Source: Clostridia bacterium (GTDB lineage: Bacteria; Bacillota; Clostridia; Peptostreptococcales; Anaerovoracaceae). From it: DNA of 6,046 bases. The stretch is taken from contig JAIKZT010000040.1 of NCBI GenBank assembly GCA_024682015.1, positions 1-6,046 of the forward strand, given 5' to 3'. Under the pieces are notes generated by a model, which was not told the origin of the DNA, did not search any database, and saw nothing but the letters and a program-made list of their open reading frames with translations. This document shows, one piece after another, positions 1 through 5,579 of this stretch (positions within the stretch are counted from its first letter, which is position 1; each line of letters opens with the position of its first letter). Made by a program: the position numbers and the translations under genes.

Positions 1-1
1 T

Positions 2-1369
2 ATGCAGGAGATAAAATGCCCGAATTGCGGTAAAATCTTTCAGGTCGACGATACAGGTTATGCGCAGATCGTGCAGCAGGTACGGGACAGGGAATTTGAA
101 AAGGAACTGGAACGGCGTGAGGAAGCGCTGGCTCAGAAGCAGGAAAACGATCTGACGATCGCCCGCATGGAACAGGAAAAACTTCGCAGTGAAGAGCTTT
201 CAAAGAAAGACGCAGAGCTTGCGGAGCGGGAACGGCTGATCGGACAGCTCAAAGCGCAGTTATCCGGCATCGAGATGGAAAAGAAACTGGCCGTAACGCA
301 GGCCGTTCAGGAGAAAGTGAAAGAGAGCGATTCCATCCTTGAAAAGAAAAAGGAAGAGCTCGCTGATAGGGATAAGGAGATCGAGCGATTGAAAGCTCAG
401 CTCGATAAAGCTGAAACGGAAAAGAAACTGGCTGTAACAGAAGCGGTTCAGGCGAAGGACCGGGAGATATCGGAAAAAGGCACGGAGATCACGAAGCTTC
501 AGAGCGATCTTGCATTGCAGAAAAAAGAAGGCGCATTGCGGGAGACGTCCCTGATCGAGCAGCATAAGGGAGAGTTGAAACTTCGCGACGAAGAGATCGA
601 GCGGTTGAAGGATTTCAAAGCGAGGCAGTCCACGAAAATGGTGGGAGAGAGCCTGGAGCAGCATTGCATGACGCAGTTCAACCAGATCCGCATGACTGCC
701 TTCCCGAACGCCTATTTTGAAAAGGATAACGATGCCAAAACGGGGAGTAAGGGAGATTTCATCTTCCGGGAATCTTCGGACGGCACGGAATTTATTTCCA
801 TCATGTTTGAGATGAAAAACGAGATGGACACGACTGCCACCAAGCATAAGAACGAGGATTTCTTTAAGGAACTGGATAAGGACCGCAACGAGAAAAAGTG
901 TGAATATGCGGTTTTGGTCACGCTTCTTGAAAGTGACAACGAGCTCTACAACAATGGCATAGTGGATGTCTCTTACCGGTATCCCAAGATGTTTGTGATC
1001 CGCCCGCAGTTCTTCATCCCCATCATTTCTCTGCTTCGCAATGCGGCGCTGAATTCCCTTGAGTATCAGAAGAAACTCGCGGACATCCAAAACCAGCAGC
1101 TGGACCTGTATCATTTTGAAGAGAATCTGAGCCTCTTTAAAAGCAGTTTCGCTGACAGTTTCAGAAAGGCGAGCGACCGTTTCGAAGATGCCATCAAGGG
1201 CATTGACAATGCGATCTCCGCGCTGACGAAGATCAGGGAAAACCTGGTGAAATCCGAGAATCATCTGAATACGGCAAACAATAAACTCGAAAATGTCAGC
1301 ATCAAGCGGCTGACAAAGGATGCTCCGTCCGTTCGCGCCATGTTTGACGAGATCTCGACCAAAGCATGA
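2..1369 (+). CDS. DUF2130 domain coiled-coil protein, nuclease-like
   Basis: A 455-residue protein of the DUF2130 family, whose molecular role is not established. Three parts are visible. Residues 1-20 carry one CPNCG knuckle (C6, C9), a half zinc-ribbon. Residues about 25-205 are a highly charged Glu/Lys/Arg/Gln-rich coiled coil. Residues about 210-400 form the conserved domain. In that domain GD252F followed by E270-M-K272 on consecutive predicted beta strands matches the D...ExK signature of PD-(D/E)xK nucleases. The coil-plus-nuclease layout resembles RmuC, so a DNA-related role is an inference. No signal peptide or membrane segment is seen. The start at position 2 fits the family N-terminus (M-x-E-I-K-C-P-N-C-G), but its ribosome binding site lies outside the window. 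The gene is less GC-rich and more lysine/AAA-rich than its neighbours, which hints at transfer, and it is closed off by its own terminator. Confidence 0.88.
   Translation: MQEIKCPNCGKIFQVDDTGYAQIVQQVRDREFEKELERREEALAQKQENDLTIARMEQEKLRSEELSKKDAELAERERLIGQLKAQLSGIEMEKKLAVTQAVQEKVKESDSILEKKKEELADRDKEIERLKAQLDKAETEKKLAVTEAVQAKDREISEKGTEITKLQSDLALQKKEGALRETSLIEQHKGELKLRDEEIERLKDFKARQSTKMVGESLEQHCMTQFNQIRMTAFPNAYFEKDNDAKTGSKGDFIFRESSDGTEFISIMFEMKNEMDTTATKHKNEDFFKELDKDRNEKKCEYAVLVTLLESDNELYNNGIVDVSYRYPKMFVIRPQFFIPIISLLRNAALNSLEYQKKLADIQNQQLDLYHFEENLSLFKSSFADSFRKASDRFEDAIKGIDNAISALTKIRENLVKSENHLNTANNKLENVSIKRLTKDAPSVRAMFDEISTKA
248..457 (+). repeat. Tandem-like duplication inside the coiled coil
   Basis: Residues 83-105 and 130-152 of the DUF2130 protein match at 17 of 23 positions in an ungapped comparison. 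Both copies contain EKKLAVT, followed by AVQ. The copies lie exactly 47 residues (141 bases) apart, at 248-316 and 389-457, and the DNA is also similar, for example aagaaactgg at 281 and at 422. A weaker third echo (RD-x-EIERLK) occurs at residues 123-131 and 195-203. This suggests the coil was lengthened by internal duplication; some of the likeness could also come from the low-complexity coil composition. Confidence 0.6.
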
Positions 1370-1391
1370 TCATTGGAATCGTCCATGGTTT

Positions 1392-1417
1392 AAAAACGGC
1401 CCCAGCGGCCGTTTTTT
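1392..1417 (+). terminator. Rho-independent terminator after the DUF2130 gene
   Basis: A perfect 10-bp inverted repeat, aaaaacggcc at 1392-1401 and ggccgttttt at 1407-1416, flanks a 5-base loop (ccagc). The GC core is five base pairs and the run of six T is at 1412-1417. It lies 23 bases after the DUF2130 stop codon, so it should end that transcript and insulate the downstream operon. The A-tract before the stem would also give a weaker terminator on the opposite strand. Confidence 0.9.
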
Positions 1418-1488
1418 GCTTCTGCGCCCCATAACATGGAGACTCGTCCCCCATCCCGAAAACACTACTCCCCCCGCCTTGCGTTTTA

Positions 1489-1497
1489 TGGTATACT
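1489..1497 (+). promoter_or_regulatory. Extended -10 promoter for the downstream operon
   Basis: TGGTATACT at 1489-1497 matches the extended -10 consensus TGnTATAAT with one difference in the hexamer. No TTGACA-like -35 sits 16-18 bases upstream; that region is a C-rich run (about 1468-1476), so the extended TG would have to compensate. Transcription would start around 1503-1505, only two to four bases before the ATG at 1507. This is the only good promoter-like sequence in the 137-bp gap. It is a prediction from sequence alone. Confidence 0.6.
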
Positions 1498-1506
1498 TAT
1501 TTAGTT

Positions 1507-2508
1507 ATGAGAGAGATCACCATCACGGCAAACGACGCAGGACAGCGGCTCGACCGCTTCCTGAAGAAATATCTGGCGAACGCGCCGCTGAGCCTCGTGT
1601 ACAAGGCTGTCCGCAAGGACGTCAAAGTCAACGGGAAGCGCGCGAAGGAAGAGACGATGCTCGCGGAAGGCGACGTGCTGCAGCTTTACTTAAGCGACGC
1701 CGATCTGGATGGGTTCACGCGCAAAAAACGGGTGACCGCCGCCAAAAAGCAGTTCACGGTCTGCTTTGAGGACGAAAACGTACTGGTCGTGTCCAAACCC
1801 TTCGGCCTGCTCGTCCACGGAGACAGCAGCGAAAAGAAGGACACGCTGGCCAACCAGGTCATCGACTATCTCATCGAAAAGGGCGACTATGTGCCGCGGC
1901 TCGAGAAGAGCTTCGTTCCCAGCCCCGTGCACCGGCTGGACCGCAATACGACGGGCCTGGTGGTATTCGGCAAGAACGCGCAGGCGCTGCGGATCCTGAG
2001 CGCCGCGCTCGCGGAAGACAGGGGCTTTTCGAAGTTCTACAGCACGATCGTGTGCGGCGAGCTCAGAAAGGAGCTGCACCTGAAGAACCGCCTGCTCAAG
2101 GACGAGAAGACGAACCGGGTGCGCATCCTGGCGGAGAACGCGAAGGACGCGGAAGGGCAGCCCCTCGGCAAGCACATCGAGACCATCGCAAGGCCGCTCT
2201 ACACGGATGGGCGTTTCACGCTCGTCGAGGTCGAACTCGTCACCGGGCGAAGCCACCAGATCCGCGCTCATTTAAAGCACGCGGGGTATCCGCTCATCGG
2301 CGACGCCAAATACGGCGATGCGCGGGTCAACCGGCAGATCGCGGACCGAACCGGCCTTTCGACGCAGCTGCTCCACGCCAGAAGGCTCATCTTCGGGAAA
2401 CTTCCCGAACCCCTCGACCAGCTGCAGGGCAGGGAAGTAACGGCGCCGCTGCCGGCCCAGTGGAGCTTTATTCAGAAGGAATTATTCGGTAAGGAGATCA
2501 TAGAATGA
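1507..2508 (+). CDS. RluA-family 23S rRNA pseudouridine synthase
   Basis: A 333-residue RluC/RluD-like enzyme that converts specific uridines to pseudouridine in large-subunit rRNA, acting in the cytoplasm. Residues 1-70 form an S4 RNA-binding domain (AGQRLDRFL near the start, then VNGKRAK). The catalytic domain spans about 80-320. It carries the family motif HRLDRNTTG at 142-150, with D145 as the catalytic aspartate, and a second signature from GRSHQIRAHL (247-256) to GDAKYG (265-270). Length and motifs are normal, so it should be active. The exact target uridine cannot be told from sequence, hence no symbol. The start at 1507 gives the usual N-terminus of the family, and no in-frame ATG, GTG or TTG is seen in the roughly 45 bases upstream. 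No Shine-Dalgarno sequence precedes it, consistent with the promoter abutting the gene. Its stop overlaps the lepB start by four bases (ATGA), implying translational coupling. Confidence 0.93.
   Translation: MREITITANDAGQRLDRFLKKYLANAPLSLVYKAVRKDVKVNGKRAKEETMLAEGDVLQLYLSDADLDGFTRKKRVTAAKKQFTVCFEDENVLVVSKPFGLLVHGDSSEKKDTLANQVIDYLIEKGDYVPRLEKSFVPSPVHRLDRNTTGLVVFGKNAQALRILSAALAEDRGFSKFYSTIVCGELRKELHLKNRLLKDEKTNRVRILAENAKDAEGQPLGKHIETIARPLYTDGRFTLVEVELVTGRSHQIRAHLKHAGYPLIGDAKYGDARVNRQIADRTGLSTQLLHARRLIFGKLPEPLDQLQGREVTAPLPAQWSFIQKELFGKEIIE
2491..2496 (+). promoter_or_regulatory. Ribosome binding site of lepB
   Basis: AAGGAG lies eight bases before the lepB ATG at 2505, inside the last codons of the pseudouridine synthase gene. 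It fixes the start of lepB and, with the ATGA overlap, ties the two genes translationally. Confidence 0.8.
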
Positions 2509-3176
2509 ACGAAAACAACAGCGAACAGATCCTGCAGCCTGCGGAAAGCGCGCAGGTTCAGCCGGAGGTAGAGATCATGCCTCAGCCGCCCCTCGAGGAG
2601 CCTGCCGGGGAAGCTCCGAATCCTGCGGAGGATAAGAAAAAGCAGCGGGTCGAGGAGCTCAAGGAGTGGATCAAGGACATCGTCATCGCGATCGTCGTGG
2701 CTTTCCTCGTGCTGCAGTTCATCAAGCCCACCATCGTGCAGGAGCACAGCATGGAGAACACGCTGAAGGAGAACGACTACCTGTTCGTATCCAAGCAGAG
2801 CTACACCCTGTTCGGCGATCCGCAGCGGGGCGACATCATCATCTTCCACAGCCCGCTCACGACGTCCACGGGTCAGGAGAAGCTGCTCGTCAAGCGCATC
2901 ATCGCGCTTCCGGGCGACAGGATCTCCATCACGGGCGGCGTCGTGTACATCAACGGCGAGGCGCAGGTGGAGAACTACACGAAGGACGGTTATACGAATA
3001 CGGAGATGGACGAGGTCACCGTGCCCGAAGGCTGCCTGTTCTGCATGGGCGACAACCGCCAGAATTCCGTGGACAGCCGCGATTCGCGCGTCGGTTTCGT
3101 CAGCGAATCGGACGTCGTCGGCAAGGCGGTGCTGCGCCTGTTCCCGTTCTCCCGCTTCGGAGGGCTGTACGACTGA
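2505..3176 (+). CDS. lepB: Signal peptidase I
   Basis: A 223-residue membrane serine protease that removes signal peptides from secreted preproteins at the outer face of the cytoplasmic membrane. Residues 1-50 are a cytoplasmic tail rich in Glu, Gln and Pro. One membrane anchor spans about 57-75 (VIAIVVAFLVLQF-like). The catalytic serine is S82 in HSMENTL (82-87 SMENTL). The general base is K130 in LLVKRIIALPGD. The conserved MGDNR-x-NS-x-DSR box lies at 181-192. Active-site layout and size fit the short Gram-positive type with one transmembrane segment. Two oddities stand out: the long acidic N-terminal tail, and SMENTL where the classical motif is SM-x-PTL, so the conserved proline is Asn85. 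Both catalytic residues are intact, so activity is expected. The stop overlaps the smpB start by one base (TGATG), placing it firmly in the operon. Confidence 0.95.
   Translation: MNENNSEQILQPAESAQVQPEVEIMPQPPLEEPAGEAPNPAEDKKKQRVEELKEWIKDIVIAIVVAFLVLQFIKPTIVQEHSMENTLKENDYLFVSKQSYTLFGDPQRGDIIIFHSPLTTSTGQEKLLVKRIIALPGDRISITGGVVYINGEAQVENYTKDGYTNTEMDEVTVPEGCLFCMGDNRQNSVDSRDSRVGFVSESDVVGKAVLRLFPFSRFGGLYD
3159..3164 (+). promoter_or_regulatory. Ribosome binding site of smpB
   Basis: GGAGGG lies 11 bases before the ATG at 3176, inside the end of lepB. It supports the short SmpB start over the much longer in-frame opening that reaches back into lepB. Confidence 0.7.
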
Positions 3177-3628
3177 TGGAAAAGCTGATCGCCAACAATA
3201 AAAAAGCCCGGCACGACTACTTCTTCGAGGATACTTACGAGGCAGGCGTCGTGCTCACGGGCACGGAGATCAAGTCCGTGCGCGCCGGCGGGGTGAACCT
3301 GCGGGATTCCTTCGCCAAGGTGGACAGCAAGGGCGAGGTCTTCGTCTACAACATGAACATTGCCCCCTACGACAAGGGCAACCGCTACAACACGGACCCG
3401 CTGCGGCCCAAGAAGCTTCTGCTGCACAAAGAGGAGATCCGCAGGCTGCAGACCGCCGTCATGCAGGACGGGCTTACGCTCGTGCCCAGCAAGGTCTATC
3501 TGAACGCCAAAGGCCTCGTCAAGCTCGAGCTGGCGGTGGCGCGCGGCAAGAAACTGTACGACAAGCGAGCCGACATCGCGAAGAAGGATGCGTCCAGAAA
3601 CATGGAGCGCAGCATGAAGAACCGTTAG
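3176..3628 (+). CDS. smpB: SsrA-binding protein SmpB
   Basis: A 150-residue RNA-binding protein that carries tmRNA (SsrA) into stalled ribosomes for trans-translation, which frees the ribosome and tags the unfinished protein for degradation. Full-length family hallmarks are present: NNKKARHDYF at 7-16, YEAGVVLTGTEIKSVR at 21-36, NLRDSF at 41-46, and NIAPYDKGN in the middle. The basic C-terminal tail (KKLYDKRADIAKKD, about 125-138) inserts into the empty mRNA channel. The frame stays open for about 170 codons upstream, but that part is the lepB gene read out of frame; family length and the GGAGGG site both select the ATG at 3176. The ssrA gene often lies close to smpB in Bacillota; none is recognisable immediately downstream here, where the next gene begins 13 bases after the stop. 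Confidence 0.96.
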   Translation: MEKLIANNKKARHDYFFEDTYEAGVVLTGTEIKSVRAGGVNLRDSFAKVDSKGEVFVYNMNIAPYDKGNRYNTDPLRPKKLLLHKEEIRRLQTAVMQDGLTLVPSKVYLNAKGLVKLELAVARGKKLYDKRADIAKKDASRNMERSMKNR

Positions 3629-3633
3629 GAGGG
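3627..3633 (+). promoter_or_regulatory. Ribosome binding site of the YbaK-like gene
   Basis: AGGAGGG overlaps the smpB stop codon and stands eight bases before the ATG at 3642. It is a near-perfect Shine-Dalgarno sequence and decides the start. Confidence 0.85.
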
Positions 3634-3641
3634 ATGCCCTT

Positions 3642-4118
3642 ATGTCTTACGAACTGGCCAAGGCCTATCTGGAAAAGGTGGGCGGCATGGAATACGTGCA
3701 CCACAGAGAACTGTACATCGACACCGTGGAGGACGCGGCGAAGTCCATCGGCTGCACCGAAGCGGAGATCGCGAAGTCCCTTACGTTCATGGTGGGCGAG
3801 CAGCCCGTCATGATCGTCATGGCCGGCGACACGAAGGTGAACAGCAGCAAATTCAAGAGCTATTTCCACTGCAAGCCCAGCATGATCCCCAGAGACAGAG
3901 TGCAGGAGCTGGTGGGTCACGAGCCCGGCGGCGTGTGCGCCTTCGGCATCAACGAGGGAATCGACGTCTATCTCGACGTTTCCCTGAAGCGCTTTGAGAT
4001 GGTCCACTCGGCGGCCGGCGACGATTACACGACGTTCGACGCGAGCCCTGATATCCTCGAAAAATATACCCCCTGCAAGGGTTGGGTCGACGTGTGCAAG
4101 ATCCTCGGCGAGGAATAG
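3642..4118 (+). CDS. YbaK/EbsC-family aminoacyl-tRNA deacylase
   Basis: A 158-residue single-domain protein of the YbaK/ProX (INS-like editing) superfamily, whose members hydrolyse mischarged aminoacyl-tRNAs in trans, such as Cys-tRNA-Pro or Ala-tRNA-Pro. Visible hallmarks are AKSLTF at 44-49 with the conserved lysine K45, a hydrophobic strand (VMIVMAGD, 56-63) leading into a TKVNSSKFK segment, and the GHEPGGV-x-AFG loop at 92-102. HSAAGDD follows near 122-128, where family members usually have an AG-containing strand. Length is typical of free-standing editing proteins and no tRNA-synthetase part is attached. Which tRNA and amino acid it edits cannot be read from sequence, so no symbol is given. 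It follows smpB closely and probably shares its transcript, giving a translation quality-control pair. No terminator follows it. Confidence 0.85.
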   Translation: MSYELAKAYLEKVGGMEYVHHRELYIDTVEDAAKSIGCTEAEIAKSLTFMVGEQPVMIVMAGDTKVNSSKFKSYFHCKPSMIPRDRVQELVGHEPGGVCAFGINEGIDVYLDVSLKRFEMVHSAAGDDYTTFDASPDILEKYTPCKGWVDVCKILGEE

Positions 4119-4147
4119 GGCCGGCGGCATTTGAAATCGAACGGATC

Positions 4148-4154
4148 GGGAAGG
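4148..4154 (+). promoter_or_regulatory. Weak ribosome binding site of the deacylase gene
   Basis: GGGAAGG lies five bases before the ATG at 4160. It is weaker than the other sites here. Together with the family N-terminus it favours 4160 over an in-frame ATG at 4082, which would lie inside the YbaK-like gene. Confidence 0.5.
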
Positions 4155-4159
4155 CTTTT

Positions 4160-5521
4160 ATGTTAGACATCAAGATCGTCGGCGGCAGGGCCGCGGATAT
4201 CAGAAACAGACAGCTGAAGGACGTGGAGATCGGCATCAAGGACGGCAGAATCGCGCAGATCGGAAAGGATCTGCCCGAGGCGGCTCAGACGATCGACGCG
4301 AAGGGCCAGGTGATCGCTCCCGGCTTCATCGACATCCACATGCACGAGGAAGAATTCGCCCTCTGCGGGGACGGCTGGGACATCGCCGAATGCATGCTCC
4401 TGATGGGGGTCACGACCGCCGTGGGCGGCAACTGCGGCAGCAACCGCCAGTGGCCGGCCCTCATGGAAGAGCGCATCGCCCGGCAGGGAAGCCCCATCAA
4501 CTACATGCTGTTCATCGGACACAATTTCCTGCGTGATCAGGTGGGAAACACCGACACGCGGGCGGCTTCCACCCCGGAACAGATCGAGCGGATGGCCCGC
4601 ATGGTCAAAGACGCCGTGGATGAGGGCGCCGTCGGCGTATCCTACGGCATCGAATACGCCAAGGGCATGACGTACGAAGAGGAACTGGGCGTGTGCAAGT
4701 ACATTCTGGGCCGGGACGACCTGCTGCTTTCGGCGCACTACCGGCTGGACGGGGACGGCGCGCTGCCGTCCATCGACGAGATGGCGGGCCTTTGCCGGGA
4801 TACGGGCATTCCGTTCCAGATCTCGCACCTGTCCAGTTGCTCGGCTTATGGCAACATGCAGGATGCGCTGGATCTGATCCAGCGGTACCGCGACAGCGGG
4901 CTGGACGTCCTCGCGGACAGCTATCCGTACGCCGCGTTCAGCACGAGCATCGGCAGCGACGTCTTCGTGCCCGGGTGCCTGGAGCGCCTGGGCGCCACGT
5001 ACAGCGACGTCGAGCTGACGGATGCGCCCTACGAGCACGTCCGCTGCACGAAGGAGATCTTCGAGGATGCGCGGAAAAATTATCCCGAAATGTACGCGGT
5101 GGCCCACGTCATGCGGGAGGATGAAATCGCGATGGCGCTGGCGCATCCGCTGGTAATGGTGGCCAGCGACGGGCTGTACCGTGGTCACAAAGGACACCCC
5201 AGAGGGGCCGGGACGTTCCCGCGTTTTCTGGGAAAATACGTCCGCGAGGAAAAGCTTTGCGACTTCTTCACCGGGCTGGAGAAGATCACGTCCATGCCGG
5301 CGAAGCGCCTGCGCCTGGACGGCCGCAAAGGGTACCTGGAGGAAGGATACGACGCGGACATCACCATCTTCGATCCCGAACGCATCATCGACCGGGCGAC
5401 GTTTACAGAGCCGCAGCTTAAGCCCGAGGGCATCGGCTGGGTCATCCTGAACGGGCAGATCGCCGCCAAAGGACAAACGATCGTAAACGGCAGCTGCGGA
5501 AAGTACGTCCGCAGACCGTAA
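4160..5521 (+). CDS. N-acyl-D-amino-acid deacylase-type amidohydrolase
   Basis: A 453-residue zinc amidohydrolase most like D-aminoacylases, which split N-acyl-D-amino acids into a fatty or acetic acid and the free D-amino acid. It has the usual beta-sandwich edges (residues 1-50 and about 390-440) around a TIM barrel. Metal-site candidates are H60 and H62 in PGFIDIHMH, C92 in GGNCG, H193 in LSAHYR, H223 in QISHLSS and D337 in VASDG. These correspond in order to H67, H69, C96, H220, H250 and D366 of the well-studied Alcaligenes enzyme. HPRGAGTFPRFLGKYVRE at 346-363 is another family signature. It is somewhat shorter than usual (about 480-530), mostly between C92 and H193. The start at 4160 matches the family N-terminus; a longer in-frame start at 4082 would overlap the previous gene by 37 bases and adds a non-homologous-looking Arg-rich stretch. 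It probably works with the M20 gene that follows. Substrate is inferred; other amidohydrolase activities are possible. Confidence 0.85.
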   Translation: MLDIKIVGGRAADIRNRQLKDVEIGIKDGRIAQIGKDLPEAAQTIDAKGQVIAPGFIDIHMHEEEFALCGDGWDIAECMLLMGVTTAVGGNCGSNRQWPALMEERIARQGSPINYMLFIGHNFLRDQVGNTDTRAASTPEQIERMARMVKDAVDEGAVGVSYGIEYAKGMTYEEELGVCKYILGRDDLLLSAHYRLDGDGALPSIDEMAGLCRDTGIPFQISHLSSCSAYGNMQDALDLIQRYRDSGLDVLADSYPYAAFSTSIGSDVFVPGCLERLGATYSDVELTDAPYEHVRCTKEIFEDARKNYPEMYAVAHVMREDEIAMALAHPLVMVASDGLYRGHKGHPRGAGTFPRFLGKYVREEKLCDFFTGLEKITSMPAKRLRLDGRKGYLEEGYDADITIFDPERIIDRATFTEPQLKPEGIGWVILNGQIAAKGQTIVNGSCGKYVRRP

Positions 5522-5565
5522 GGCATATACACATTCGACGGGGTGAGCCGCTCAGGAAGGCAAAC

Positions 5566-5572
5566 AAGGAGG
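5566..5572 (+). promoter_or_regulatory. Ribosome binding site of the M20 gene
   Basis: AAGGAGG, a near-consensus Shine-Dalgarno sequence, stands seven bases before the ATG at 5580. The remaining 58-bp gap (5522-5579) shows no terminator and no convincing promoter. Confidence 0.88.
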
Positions 5573-5579
5573 CAATACG

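Noticed and set aside
260..1264. A 334-codon open frame on the - strand opposite the DUF2130 gene.
   Set aside because: It is antisense to a well-supported gene, has a low-complexity Leu/Phe/Arg composition expected from reading coiled-coil codons backwards, and shows no recognisable domain.
1507..2492. Other-frame and opposite-strand open frames within the pseudouridine synthase gene (for example 1690-2271 on the - strand and 2052-2492 on the + strand).
   Set aside because: They lie inside a gene with clear catalytic motifs, have no ribosome binding sites of note and show typical GC-rich shadow composition.
2666..3175. In-frame upstream extension of smpB giving a 320-residue protein.
   Set aside because: The extra 170 residues are lepB read in another frame (Arg/His/Gly-rich). 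SmpB family length and a GGAGGG site support the ATG at 3176.
4082..4159. Longer start for the deacylase giving 26 extra residues.
   Set aside because: It would overlap the YbaK-like gene by 37 bases, and the added Arg-rich residues do not fit the family N-terminus, which begins at the ATG at 4160.
4119..4159. Search for an ssrA (tmRNA) gene near smpB.
   Set aside because: The gaps after smpB (13 bp) and after the YbaK-like gene (41 bp) are far too short for a tmRNA, and no tRNA-like ends were seen.
4131..4164. Possible promoter before the deacylase gene: TTGAAA at 4131-4136 with TATGTT at 4159-4164.
   Set aside because: The 22-base spacer is too long and the -10 would overlap the start codon; no extended -10 is present.
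4163..5476. A 437-codon open frame on the - strand opposite the deacylase gene.
   Set aside because: Long antisense frames are common opposite GC-rich genes. The + strand protein has all family motifs, while this one is rich in His/Arg/Val/Asp with no domain.
5526..5531. TATACA as a -10 element before the M20 gene.
   Set aside because: There is no TTGACA-like hexamer 16-18 bases upstream and no TGn extension, so support is too weak.
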